A DNA stretch of 64,000 nucleotides, from assembly GCA_037501455.1 (NCBI GenBank), contig CM074858.1, positions 43,955,001 to 44,019,000 of the forward strand, in the 5' to 3' direction. Position 1 is the first letter of the stretch. Every line of letters begins with the position of its first letter. This document shows positions 1-10,195 of the stretch, piece by piece. The notes beneath the pieces were generated by a model that was not told the DNA's origin, searched no databases, and saw only the letters and a list, made by a program, of their open reading frames with translations. The position numbers were made by a program, and so were the translations under genes. This stretch comes from Lantana camara (Eukaryota; Streptophyta; Magnoliopsida; Lamiales; Verbenaceae).

Positions 1-687
1 AACACATAATAAATCTCTAACTTGTAAATTAATGTGAGGCAAGGACTTAATTGCAAAAAGTAGTGATTCATACATGTTAGTGGAAGACTTTTGTATGTAT
101 CTATACATCACATACATCATATATATCATATACATTTATCTCTTCCAATTACATTTCATTCCATTTTATCAAAACCACACACACACACTAAATCACGGTA
201 TTAACACCAAGGAAGGAAGGAAGTAAATTTCATCATTTCAAGCTTGATTTCAAGAAGGAAAGTTGCATAAGTTGGAGCATCAACATCATCATACCATCAT
301 CTCTTCCATCTCTTCTTTCATTCAAGGTAGAATTGAGATTTGTATGAATTCTTGAAGTATTGATTGAGTAGGGTTTGATGATCTTGGTATGATTTCTTGT
401 GTGTAAATGATTAGAAGCATGTTTAGGACCTTAATACTTGAAGCTTGCATGAATTCTTAAGGAAATGAGAAGTTGATGACATGAAATTATATGGGTTTGC
501 TTTTGATGAATTTCTATGATCAAAGCATATTTCTTGGTTTTAATGTGGCTTAAATGAAGAATATGAGTTATATGCATGTTATGTGTTAGTTTTAAGTTGA
601 TTCCTTACATTTGTTTCAGAGTGGGAATGATTTTGGAGCTTTTCCCGTGCAATCCCCTGTTTTTGCCCTGTTTTTTCTGCTGCGTAC

Positions 688-814
688 AGTTGACACGGGC
701 GTGTCAACTTTGCCTTGTTCAGTGTGACACGGGGGTGCATGTTGGTTTGATTTTCTGTACCGTGACACGGGGGTGTCACGGTTTGCCTTGTAATGGTGAC
801 ACGGGCGTGTCACC
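688..814 (+). repeat. Cluster of four short palindromic words in LTR F
   Basis: Units at 688-709 (10-bp arms AGTTGACACG, spacer GG), 759-782 (arms ACCGTGACAC, spacer GGGG) and 795-814 (arms GGTGACACG, spacer GG) are perfect inverted repeats. A damaged fourth unit lies near 723-740. The core GTGACAC is constant and the outer bases change together on both arms, so pairing is preserved. I know of no named element with this form. Confidence 0.85.
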
Positions 815-2181
815 TTTTCCTGCATTTTGTCCAACTTCGAACCAACGCCATTTTCACCTCGGTTTGAATTAGAAAACGTGCCATATAGAGTTGGAAAGGT
901 CTATGTGTCTACTTTCATTCCCAATAAGCAAAACTCAATTCCCACTTCTAAAATTTAAGATATTACAGTTTTCCCACAACATGTGCATTTTCCCAAAATT
1001 GTCCGTTTTGGCCAAACTTCACCAAAACCTTTCTTATTGCTTTCCTTTCACTCTCTTGGCTCCCATATGTGAATTATAAGTTGTATATACTTGATTAATT
1101 GATAAGCATGCTCTTACTTGACACTTCTTGGTACGTAATTGCTCAAACTTTATTGTGTAATTCCATGCACTATATGAATTGAACTTGAAATGATTGAATG
1201 ATATGAATATGTGACTCCTTGAGATTTATTTCATCTCTTAGATATTGATTGGTTCTCTTACATGCTAAGTGTCACTTGATTGCTAGTTCTACTTATTTAC
1301 ATGAGCATTGTCGTGCGTCATACTTGGTTTCATATTGAGTCTTGTCCCACGAGTTCACGTTATTTCCTTTCTTGTCCTTATTGAACAGATCTCCTTCCAG
1401 TTGACGTGGGACACACACCATAGTTATATTCTTGTTTCGCTCGTTAGGTGAGGTTTAATTTCTAGATATATAGAACCCTTACAACCCTTATGTGATTTTC
1501 GGCCAAAAAGTATCTATATATCTATAGTTTTCAAACCTTATGATTTTCAAATGATTTCACGAAAATGGATTGATTGATTGATTGATTGACCGATTGTCTT
1601 TGGCGAGTAAAGCATGTTCACGATGGGCCCCGAGGGTAGTGTATTGAGCCAACCGAGGAAGCAAGGGCTGACGGGTAACTCTTGCACTATCCTCACCAAT
1701 TTTGGGATCACCTCTGAATCCACCAGGAGGTTTGGTGGAGGAAAGAAATCTCGTATGTGGGAGTCATGTTCCTGACGTACACCATGCATGGATGACTGGG
1801 TCTTGCAAGCCCACCATCACCCGGAGGGAGAAGGAGACTGGGGATGGGTCCGGCACCACGGGCCATCCTCGGGTTATTGTATTGATTGCACTCATTTATT
1901 GAATTGATTGAATACACTACTACACTATAATTGAATCGCATGATCACCTAATAATTAAATCAAACATGAATTGTACACTTTTGGATAAAGGTTGGAGAAT
2001 TGCCCTCACTCGCCGGGCCACGTATTGAATTGATAATGATTGAATTATTAATTTGATTAGTTGTAATCTCGGGCGAGTTATCTTTTACTATTAAACTTAT
2101 ATTGTTTCTATTTTATGAACCCTTACCAGAGATTATGGCTTGCATGTTACTTGCGCGAATATTTGTTTATAAACCCCTCAC

Positions 2182-2200
2182 TCAGTCTGTGGTAGACTGA
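2182..2200 (+). other. Stem-loop near the 3' part of LTR F
   Basis: TCAGTCT and AGACTGA pair perfectly around a 5-nt loop (GTGGT). It lies 33 bases before TGCTAGGCGGG. Comparable stems with short loops occur at the same place in LTRs B, C, D, E, G, H, J and L with changed stem sequences. Confidence 0.75.
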
Positions 2201-2644
2201 CACCTCACACTTTTCAGGTACTGTCAGTGGCGTGCTAGGCGGGAGTCCGAGTCGTGTCCAGTTGTCGAGTTGAGTCTAGCATTGCATTTTCATGTTCTTG
2301 GTATTTTCGGCTTGTCATGTTAGTGATTTTGGGTTATTTATACATGTATGATGTATAGGAGATGATAATGTATTGATAAGTGTTGGTACCTACTACTATA
2401 TAAATGTTGGTATCTATAAGTAAATATGTAAATATGGTACCTATAAGCATTGATTGCTATTGCTTCCGCTTTTATTGTTCTGAATTGTTTATTGGTAGTA
2501 TTTGAGGGTACCCGCCTAGATTTTGAGTTTTTTTTTATTGTCACCCGTTCGCCATGAGTCCGGTTCATATATGGACTACCCATTTCATGTGTGAGCTAGA
2601 CTTATGGTGCGGGGGTGTGGCATCTCGGCGTTCCGGGTGCTACA

Positions 2645-3741
2645 GTGTCAGTCTGTGAAGACCGAGTGAGGGGTTTAGATACATATTAGCGCAGATAACA
2701 TGCAGGTTATATTCTCGGGTAAAGGTTTATAAAAGATAAAAGTATAAGTTCAAGAATGATGTACTCTTTGCCCGAGAATACAACTATCAATCTTAAATAC
2801 TTGTTCATTTTCATGCAATCAATACATGGCCCCGGCGAGTGAGGGCAGTCTCCAACCTTACTCCAAATATACATGAACATGCTTGCTTGATTATTAATCA
2901 ATAGGTGATCATGCAATTCAATTATCGTGCAATCGTGCGATAGTGTAACCAGGTAACATATTCATGGAATGGAAATCATGCAATAACCCGAGGACAATCC
3001 GTGGTGCCGGACCCGTCCCCAGTCTCCTTCTCCCTCCAATGATGGAAAGGTAGCTAGCCTTTACCATCCACGACATGTTGAGCAGAGGGTACATGAATCC
3101 GTAAGCCCGGAACTCCTTCCTCCACTAATCTCCTAACGGATTCAGGGGTCATCCCAATGTGGTGAGGATAGCATTCAAGTTACCCGTCAGCCCATGCTTT
3201 CCCGGTTGGCTCAAATTACTATCCTCGGGCCCAACGTGAACGGTCATGCTACTCGCCTAAAACATACACGAAACATGGCTTGGTTGCTAGCTTTTCATGA
3301 ACATGACTTGCTTGAAATGATAAGTGATTTCATAAAATTATAGATATAAATACCTTTTTGGCCGAAAGATCACATAATGGATATACAGGTTCTATATAAC
3401 TAACAATTAAACCTCACTTGATAGGCGACACAACGACTCGTGAGTGCGTGAACATGTTCATGATCAACAATCTCCGCCCTGGAGAATAACTGGACAAGAA
3501 ACGGGACAATGTATGTGCATGAGACCACAATTTAGGAATATTATTTCATATAAGACGCACGGCGTGATCAAGTATGAGACATCATGCAATAAACAATGTA
3601 GTATGTAAATATCATGTTTTGGCATGTAATTGATCATATAATAACAATTTGGGGTCAAATAAACTATTGGAATTAAGATCCAAAATTCCATTTTTATGCA
3701 GAAAGTTTCTGCACCTCCAGAGGCCTGGGAACGGCCGTTCC
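2645..3741 (-). mobile_element. LTR D, left segment (gypsy LTR, minus strand)
   Basis: The reverse complement matches the 3' part of LTR F: the stem-loop region (2649-2664), the TTTACCCGAGAATA-like segment and the hinge near 3300-3480. It is therefore a related LTR in opposite orientation. It stops at 3741, where element E is inserted, and resumes at 15379. Its last bases before E, GGAACGGCCGTTCC (3728-3741), are one of D's palindromic words. The part left of 2645 is missing because LTR F lies there. No gene is present. Confidence 0.75.
3737..3741. repeat. Target-site duplication of element E, left copy
   Basis: GTTCC directly precedes the LTR start TGTAGC at 3742 and is repeated directly after the last LTR base at 15379-15383. 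A 5-bp duplication is standard for Ty3/gypsy integrase. Confidence 0.95.
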
Positions 3742-4186
3742 TGTAGCACCCGAGCGTAAGGTACCACATCCCCCGCACCGAGACCCGACCCGTATATGAA
3801 ATGGAACTCCATACACGTGCCAAATCCACGGCGAACGGGGACACAACACACACGCTATGCTAGGCGGGACTAACCCTTAAACCAATCAACTCAAGAAACA
3901 TAAAATCAGAGTTAAAGAAAATTGCGGAAGCAATAACGACAAAGCATATACAGTGAGCCACCAAGCTCCAAAAATAGATATACAAGAGCATTCAAATATG
4001 CAATGGCACTCACGGCCTACAAAATCATAACGCTCCAATCTATACTATGATCAAATAAAAAAGTAGCAACAAGAGTATGAATATGAGACTGAAAAGAAGT
4101 GCTAAACATAAATGCAAGACCTAGACGACTTGTATTCCCGCCTAGCACTCCTATACCTGCACAAAACAGCTGAAAACAACCGGGTT

Positions 4187-4203
4187 CAGTCTAAAAGAGA
4201 CTG
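4187..4203 (-). other. Stem-loop in 3' LTR of element E
   Basis: CAGTCT pairs with AGACTG around AAAAG, a 5-nt loop. The same structure is at 12102-12118 in the 5' LTR. Confidence 0.7.
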
Positions 4204-5683
4204 GTGGGTACAAAAACGGGGCATAATATATATTATATCGCATAAATTAAACACATATATGCAAGCCCTAATCCCGTGTGAAGTTTGATAAGAATTTACC
4301 AAGTGGTTAAAACAAAAGAAAACATCAACGGGATTACGACGTTCATTTTCATTCATAATTGTTCATAAGGGTTTAAGCTCGGCGAGTGAGCGTGCACAAT
4401 CTCCAACCTTCTCCTCGTGTAATCATATCATAATTATTGGTTGTCATACATATCTTTCGTGCACATACATAAATGATCATAATCATACATATACACCTTC
4501 TTCCTCCGGGTGGTGGACAAGTTAGCTAGACCTGACCACCGGTTCATACATAATGGCTAGTGAGGTACATGAATCCTCAAAAGCCCGACTAGCATTTCCT
4601 CGTCAAAACTCCTAACGAGGTCCGTTTCGTCGTAAATTTGGTTGGAACTAGTGTATGGGATCACCGTCGGCCCTTGCCTCCCCGGATTGCCACATACACT
4701 AAGTCCCTGGGCCCGTGAACATAACATACATGCTATCTCGCCAAAACATAAGGTAGGATTTCATAATTAAAAGGGGTCATACGTTTGAAATCATTTACCC
4801 GAAATGACTCGATATATATAAATATACAATTTTGGCTTAAAACCTTTCACATAAGGGATTTATAGGGTTGTTTTAACTAGTAGAAGAAAAACCCACCTTT
4901 ACCAAAGCAAAATAAAGGCACAAACGTCTCAATGCTCGCCGTCGTCTCCGACCAAACCCGAATCTGTTCAAAAGAAAAGGTATGAGACTCAATGACCACA
5001 TATGACGCTCGGCAATGAGGTGAATATGACATGAATGCATAAATGATCATATTATATCATAAAAATGTTCATGTGCACGATTAAGGAATTTAAATCATAT
5101 AATCAAATCATTCGTTCATATAATTCATTCAATTTCATAATTTCATAAATTCATATGTTCATATAAATTTCATAAATTCATAACATTCAAAACATTCATA
5201 ATGCATATCAATTAATTCAAGAATTCATTTAATAAGCATAACACATAATATTCAAATTCACATTTAGGAATAAAATAAATAATTGAAACGTTCAATCAAT
5301 AGTCGGTAATTAAATACGGGAAATGGAAATCAATTAATTTCAATAATTAAATTAAATCAAATAATATTTAAAATATATAATAAATATATATATATAATAT
5401 AATATATATATATAATATACTAAAAATCTAATAATATATAATAACATAAGTATATATATAATATATATATATATACACGTACACACACAACACACCCGTG
5501 CATGCATATATATATTACATGCATATTATATATACTATATATTATATACATATGCATGCAAATACAACCCCAAAACCATGCACACACAACCCTACCCCCA
5601 TGCATGCACACTAACTCACACTCTGCACAACATCCAGCAGCCACAGTTCACGGAAGACGCAGCAAGACAGTTCTGAGAAAATG

Positions 5684-5835
5684 GGGTGACACCCCCGTGT
5701 CACCCTCCAAACCTAGACCGAGACACCCCCGTGTCTCGGTACAGCAAGCCCAGCCCACACAGCACCCCCGTTCCTCGCTGGAACGGGCAAAAATGGCACC
5801 CCCGTGCCACGAACCAGAAACACCCCTGTCTCGGA
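5684..5835 (-). repeat. Palindromic word cluster in 3' LTR of element E
   Basis: Units at 5684-5705 (arms GGGTGACAC) and 5717-5740 (arms ACCGAGACAC) are perfect inverted repeats around CCCC on the plus strand, GGGG in sense. Further units follow: arms CCCGTTCC with a 5-nt spacer near 5768-5788, arms TGGCAC with CCCC near 5795-5810, and a decayed unit near 5820-5835. The core matches LTR F's word in sense orientation. Confidence 0.85.
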
Positions 5836-6800
5836 CAGCAAAACGCAGAAACAGAGCAGAAAATCTCAGCAAGAAAGAAGGCAACAAAGGCAGCTATACA
5901 AGGTACAAAATGCTGCACAAACTCAACAAGAACACACACCACAAAGCCACGAACTGGACAGCAAAAAGGAAGAAGGAAACGCAGCAAATGGCAGCAACCA
6001 CTCAGAGCTAAAACAGGGCCAAAAACTCGAAGAAAACAGCGTAAGAACGAACCACTTCTTCTCCATCTATACATCTCAGTTAAGCCCAACAATTAGGCAG
6101 CAAAACAACATAAAACCAACAAGTAAATCAGTCCCAAACAAGCTCAAACAAGAAAGCAACCGTACGTGACATTCATGTGGGATTTTCTTAAAATTTCATA
6201 AATTATATCTCATAAATATCTCAACAACCACGAAATCAAAGATCATAAATGATATGAGGGTGTCAAAACAATCAATCTCAAGCTTGGAATCACTCAAAAT
6301 CATTGAGAATCGAAGGAGATCAAGAAATTGCCCAAAATCTCTTATTTTCGGAAAAATGCCCATAAATGATGAAACCATGCTCAAAATCATGAATGAAAGG
6401 GTGGAAATGATCAAAAATGAACATATAATACAACCCTAAGCTTACCTTGTTGATTGGATGAAGTTTGGATGAGATTTGAGATTCAAAATCTCCAAGGTTG
6501 AAGGGTTACGGGACTGGAATGAGAAGCAGTAGTTTTGGCTGAGTTTTTGGGGATTGTGTGAGGGTTATCTCGGTTAGGGCTTCAAATATCATGATAGGTG
6601 GTTGAGTTAGGGTTTAAAGGAATCAAACCATGGTTAATTTGGTTATGGTTTGGATGAGATATGGCTCATTTTGTACAGCAAGGTCAAATTGGTAGCCGAT
6701 TCGTTTTTCGGTTGGATTTCGGAGTTTCAAATGATTTAGTAAAAATATAAGGCTAAGTTTACTACACTCGAATTTTCGTTACGAGTTCGGCGGAGTTGAC

Positions 6801-6820
6801 AGAACTCGAATCCGAGTTCC
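6801..6820 (-). repeat. Near-perfect 20-bp palindrome in 3' LTR of element E
   Basis: AGAACTCGAATCCGAGTTCC; the 5' LTR copy at 14716-14735 reads GGAACTCGAATCCGAGTTCC. Comparable palindromes are in LTR B (20372-20391), G 5' LTR (58744-58763) and, more decayed, J (27132-27151), always beside GAGCTC. Confidence 0.7.
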
Positions 6821-7233
6821 CGAGCTCAAGATATTAAATTCGGAACCAAGGGTACGCTAAGTGCTCTTTAGCCCCCGATTTGGTTCCTCAAATCAAATTA
6901 AATTCGTTAACAAATCAAATGAATTCGAAAATGTAAACCGAACATAAAATCATGTTCATAACTCATATATTTACGACATACTACAAATTCGTGGCAATCC
7001 GAAATCATTTCATACAAGAACGAAGCTCAAAATGAATAATAAGCACATTCTATGCAAAAATATAATTTCCCATGCAAAAACATTTAAATAAATAAATTAA
7101 ATCTAATATTAAATAAATTATATTAAGCACGTAATTAATTAACTAAAACATGATTAATTAACATAACATATAATTAGCACAATCATTAAATTAATACTAA
7201 TATAAATAAACGTATACATATATACTTAAAGAA

Positions 7234-7236
<3 letters not shown>

Positions 7237-7278
<42 letters not shown>
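7237..7278. repeat. TA microsatellite in 3' LTR of element E
   Basis: Uninterrupted (TA)n with a shorter TA run following. The counterpart in the 5' LTR (about 15152-15204) has a different length and an inserted T, as expected from slippage after insertion. Confidence 0.9.
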
Positions 7279-7281
<3 letters not shown>

Positions 7282-7450
7282 CGATATATATATATATTAG
7301 AATTAATAATATATTATAATAAAATATAATAAAATAAAATAATAACAATTTATAATAAAATTAATTATGAAACACGTAAAAACAATTAATTCGCGCAGAT
7401 TGGTAAACACATACGTCGTACCTTTACGTCCGAAAAGTCGGGGCGTTACA

Positions 7451-7471
7451 ATCTCTCCCCCTTAAAAGAAT
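7451..7471 (-). other. Polypurine tract of element E
   Basis: The sense strand reads TTAAGGGGGAGAGAT directly before the 3' LTR start TGTAAC. This is the expected plus-strand primer site. A near-identical tract precedes the 3' LTRs of G and B. Confidence 0.85.
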
Positions 7472-7483
7472 CCGTCCTCGGAT

Positions 7484-7726
7484 TCATTGCTCGCCCGAAA
7501 CTAACTCGGGGTGAAACCTTTTCATCTTATCCTCCGTCTCCCACGTAGCCTCTTCGGTTTTATCACTTCTCCAAAGAACCTTGACTAGTGGAATACGCCG
7601 ATTTCGAAGTTCCTGAAATTTTCGATCCAATATCTTAATCGGCTTCTGAACAAAGGTGAGATCCGGTTCTAATTCCACTTCTTCAACCGGTAGAACCTCG
7701 GACTCGTCTCGATAATACTTTCGGAG
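7484..7726 (-). pseudogene. C-terminal chromodomain of element E pol
   Basis: The translation contains [17 protein letters not shown] followed by EEATWE, the chromodomain ending of plant chromovirus integrases, which targets insertion to heterochromatin by binding histone marks. It is the in-frame continuation of the integrase above it but is separated by a TAG at 7724-7726, just after the GIHNVFHVS motif. The chromodomain segment itself is open. The polypurine tract follows a few bases after its stop. Confidence 0.85.
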
Positions 7727-8935
7727 CTATGAAACATGAAACACGTTATGAATTCCAGTTAAATTCGGAGGCAAGTCCAATCGATAAACCGTATCCCCAG
7801 TCTTCTCTAGAATCTCATATGGTCCCATACACCGAGGGTTTAATTTTCCTCCTCGTCCAATCCTTGAGAATCCTTTTCGTGGGGAAGCCTTTAAGAAAAC
7901 CCTATCTCCAATCTCAAACTCCAAATTCTTTCTCCGAAGATCTGCATAACTCTTTTGTCGATCCTGAACGGCCTTCGTCCGTTGTCTAATTATCTGGGCC
8001 TTATCAATAGCCTCTTGTACAACCTTAGAGGGTTTTTCCTTCTTTTCCCCTCTTTTAATCCCTTCTTGCTTGGTCCAATTCCATTCCTCCAAGTCAAAGA
8101 ACAACGGTGATCGACATTTACGTCCATAAAGAGCTTCATAAGGGGCCATTTCAATCGAGGCTTGATAGCTATTGTAGTAAGCAAACTCGATTAACGGCAA
8201 CTGCTCATTCCACGAGCTTTGAAAGTCCAGTGCACATGCTCTCAACAGATCCTCCAGATACTTAATCAACCTTTCTGATTGTCCGTCGGTCTGAGGATGG
8301 AAAGCTGTGCTGAATTGAAGCCTTGTTCCCAAACACTTCTGTAATTCTTGCCATAACCTTGAAGTAAATCTGGGATCCCGATCCGAGACAATACTAACAG
8401 GTACACCATGAAGCCTGACAATCTCATCATTGTATCTCTTGGCCAACTTAGTCACTTTATCGGACACCCTGATAGCAAGAAAATGAGCCGATTTCGTCAA
8501 CCTGTCCACGATAACCCAAATTCCATCGAAACCTCCTCTCACTCTTGGTAATCCCGAAACAAAATCCATAGCTATTTGTTCCCATTTCCATTCCGGGATA
8601 GGTAATGGTCGAAGTAGCCCCGATGGCTTCTGATGTTCTGCCTTAATCACTTGACAAGTCTTACAGTGTTTCACGAAGTTGATAACATCCCGTTTCAATC
8701 TATTCCACCAATAGAATTGCTTAAGATCCTTATACCTTTTGTTCCCTCCGGGATGTATCGAATACCCTGACCGATGGGCTTCCTCAAGAATAATCCTTTT
8801 TAACTCTTCCGAGACAACAACTCTATTCTTGAATCTTAAAAGTCCCGTATCATCAAACCCAAACGGACACTCTGAATCAGCTCGAGCTTTCCGAGCTAAT
8901 TTCTGAACCTCGGGGATCAATCCTCTGAGCATCAA
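7727..8935 (-). pseudogene. Integrase of element E pol (open, core motifs intact)
   Basis: A 402-residue open segment. The zinc-binding HHCC set is H54, H61, C91, C94. The catalytic core has D124 (in MDFVSGLP), D185 (in SDRDP) and E221 (in TDGQSER) with exactly 35 residues between the last two, followed by the GPYEIL and GIHNVFHVS motifs of Ty3/gypsy integrases. The domain inserts the cDNA into the host chromosome after gag-pol processing. It is the best preserved part of E. It overlaps the RNase H segment in another frame, so a frameshift separates the two, and a TAG separates it from the chromodomain. Listed as a pseudogene because the polyprotein is broken. Confidence 0.9.
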
Positions 8936-9305
8936 ATAACCTCTGTTTAGGATCTGGTCGAACCGTAATATTCCGAATACTAGCCCTCAATCTGAACAAC
9001 TCATTCTCATCTCCAATTTCCACTTTCACTTCGGACACACTAGTTTTCCTACTAAGTGCATCCGCTACCAAATTGGCTTTGCGGGGATGGTATCGGATTG
9101 TACACTCATAATCCGCCAAAAGTTCCATCCAACGCCGTTGTCTCTTGTTCAATTCCTTATGTGAGAATAAGTATTGGAGATTCTTGTGATCGGAGAAGAC
9201 CTCGAACGAAATTCCATAAAGATAGTGTCTCCACTTACCCAAAGCAAAGATCACTGCCGCTAATTCCAAATCATGAGTGGGGTAGTTCTGTTCATGCTCT
9301 TTCAA
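8877..9305 (-). pseudogene. RNase H segment of element E pol, C-terminal part
   Basis: The translation has [30 protein letters not shown] and the end motif [13 protein letters not shown] (LVADALSRK), which mark Ty3/gypsy RNase H and the linker to integrase. RNase H removes the RNA template during reverse transcription. It is out of frame with the RT/RNase H segment upstream and with the integrase downstream. Confidence 0.85.
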
Positions 9306-9338
9306 TTTCCTTGAGGCATAGGCGATTACTCTTCCATT

Positions 9339-9761
9339 CTACATCAACACACATCCCAAACCTTCCTTTAAGGCGTTCGTATAAACTGTATAACCTTCTG
9401 TACCTTCGGGAAGTGCTAATACAGGAGCGGTGGTCAACTTCTTCTTTAAAAGTTGAAAGCTAGCCTCACATGCCTCGTCCCACTCAAACTTAACCTCTTT
9501 CTTAGTCAATCGGGTTAAAGGAGCCGCAATCTTTGAAAAATCCTGTACAAATCTCCGATAGTAGCCTGCCAAACCCAAGAAACTCCTTACTTCTGAAGCA
9601 TTTTTCGGGCTTTGCCATTGAATAACCGTCTCAATCTTATAAGGGTCTACCTCCAAACCTTTCCTTGAAATAATATGACCCAAAAATGCTACCCGATCAA
9701 TCCAGAACTCGCATTTGCTAAACTTAGCATACAACCGATGCTCTCTTAAGGTATCCAACAT
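9339..9761 (-). pseudogene. RT thumb and RNase H start of element E pol
   Basis: Starts within [19 protein letters not shown] and carries [23 protein letters not shown], the connection typical of Ty3/gypsy RT. The first RNase H motif reads YTNALKEG, while elements G and M have YTD at this place, so the first metal-binding aspartate appears replaced. The segment ends at a stop after GCVLM. The preceding RT palm is missing (see next entry). Confidence 0.88.
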
Positions 9762-10195
9762 AATTCTGAGATGCCTTACGTGATCCTCCGGAGTTCTTTT
9801 CCCGGATCTTCAATTGATAATATCCTTGTCTCAAGTCCAATTTCGAGTATATCCCAGAACCTTGTAACATGTCGAATAAATCCTCAATATGGGGCAAAGG
9901 ATACTTATTCTTTACAGTCATCTGATTAAGCTCCCAGTAATCTATACACATTCTTAAGGTTCCATCCTTTCTTAACAAAGAGAATCGGAGCACCCCAATG
10001 TGACGAACTTGGTCGTATATATTCAACTTTGAGCAATTCCTCTAATTGAATCTTTAACTCTTTCAATTCAGCCGGATACTCTTTCCCTTCAATCAAAACT
10101 GAACACTCCCGAACCAACTGATCTGTCTGAAGACTCCCTCCAAGTGGCGAACTCACCAAATAACAAGAAGAAAAAAGCAAATAACAGGCAAGCAC
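9724..10195 (-). pseudogene. Truncated RT N-terminal part of element E, with internal deletions
   Basis: Two overlapping frames. One carries the tail of protease joined directly to [20 protein letters not shown] and [10 protein letters not shown]; the other continues with [21 protein letters not shown] and [16 protein letters not shown]. Compared with elements G and M, about 0.35-0.4 kb is missing between protease and RT. About 0.2 kb is missing after QLKIRE, removing the palm segment that holds FIDD in the others. Without that motif the RT cannot polymerise. These are clean losses rather than point decay. Confidence 0.88.

Larger units (their letters stand above)
1..2644 (+). mobile_element. 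LTR F: long Ty3/gypsy LTR, sense on plus strand, left end outside window
   Basis: The stretch ends in CCGGGTGCTACA, the right LTR terminus shared by this family, and shows the family's landmarks in order: a palindrome cluster (688-814), a block around 830-1080 that is recognisable again in LTR B (21330-21560), a stem-loop (2182-2200), TGCTAGGCGGG (2233-2243) and the terminal block with CACCCGTTCGCCATGAG (about 2540-2600). It holds no credible protein gene; the short ORFs are chance. The start lies left of the window, so I cannot tell a solo LTR from a 3' LTR. The next five bases, GTGTC (2645-2649), are the presumed target duplication. It sits in the opposite orientation to LTR D, apparently inside D. 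Confidence 0.8.
3742..7450 (-). mobile_element. 3' LTR of element E
   Basis: It starts TGTAGCACCC and ends GGGGCGTTACA on the plus strand (sense TGTAACGCCC...GGGTGCTACA), 3709 bp. It matches 11657-15378 throughout with scattered substitutions and small changes in the AT repeats. It contains palindromic words (5684-5835), an imperfect 20-bp palindrome (6801-6820), a stem-loop (4187-4203) and a long TA microsatellite. The predicted short ORFs over the words are not genes. Confidence 0.95.

Noticed and set aside
688..814. Regularly spaced short palindromes as a CRISPR-like array
   Set aside because: The units are adjacent and unequal with no unique spacers, and the setting is a plant LTR.
5502..6169. 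Overlapping ORFs of 120-169 codons on both strands in the E LTRs
   Set aside because: They lie in non-coding LTR, their composition reflects the palindromic words and CA-rich repeats, and they match no family I know.
7237..7278. TA runs as an origin or centromeric repeat
   Set aside because: They are microsatellites inside LTRs, present at the same place in both E LTRs.
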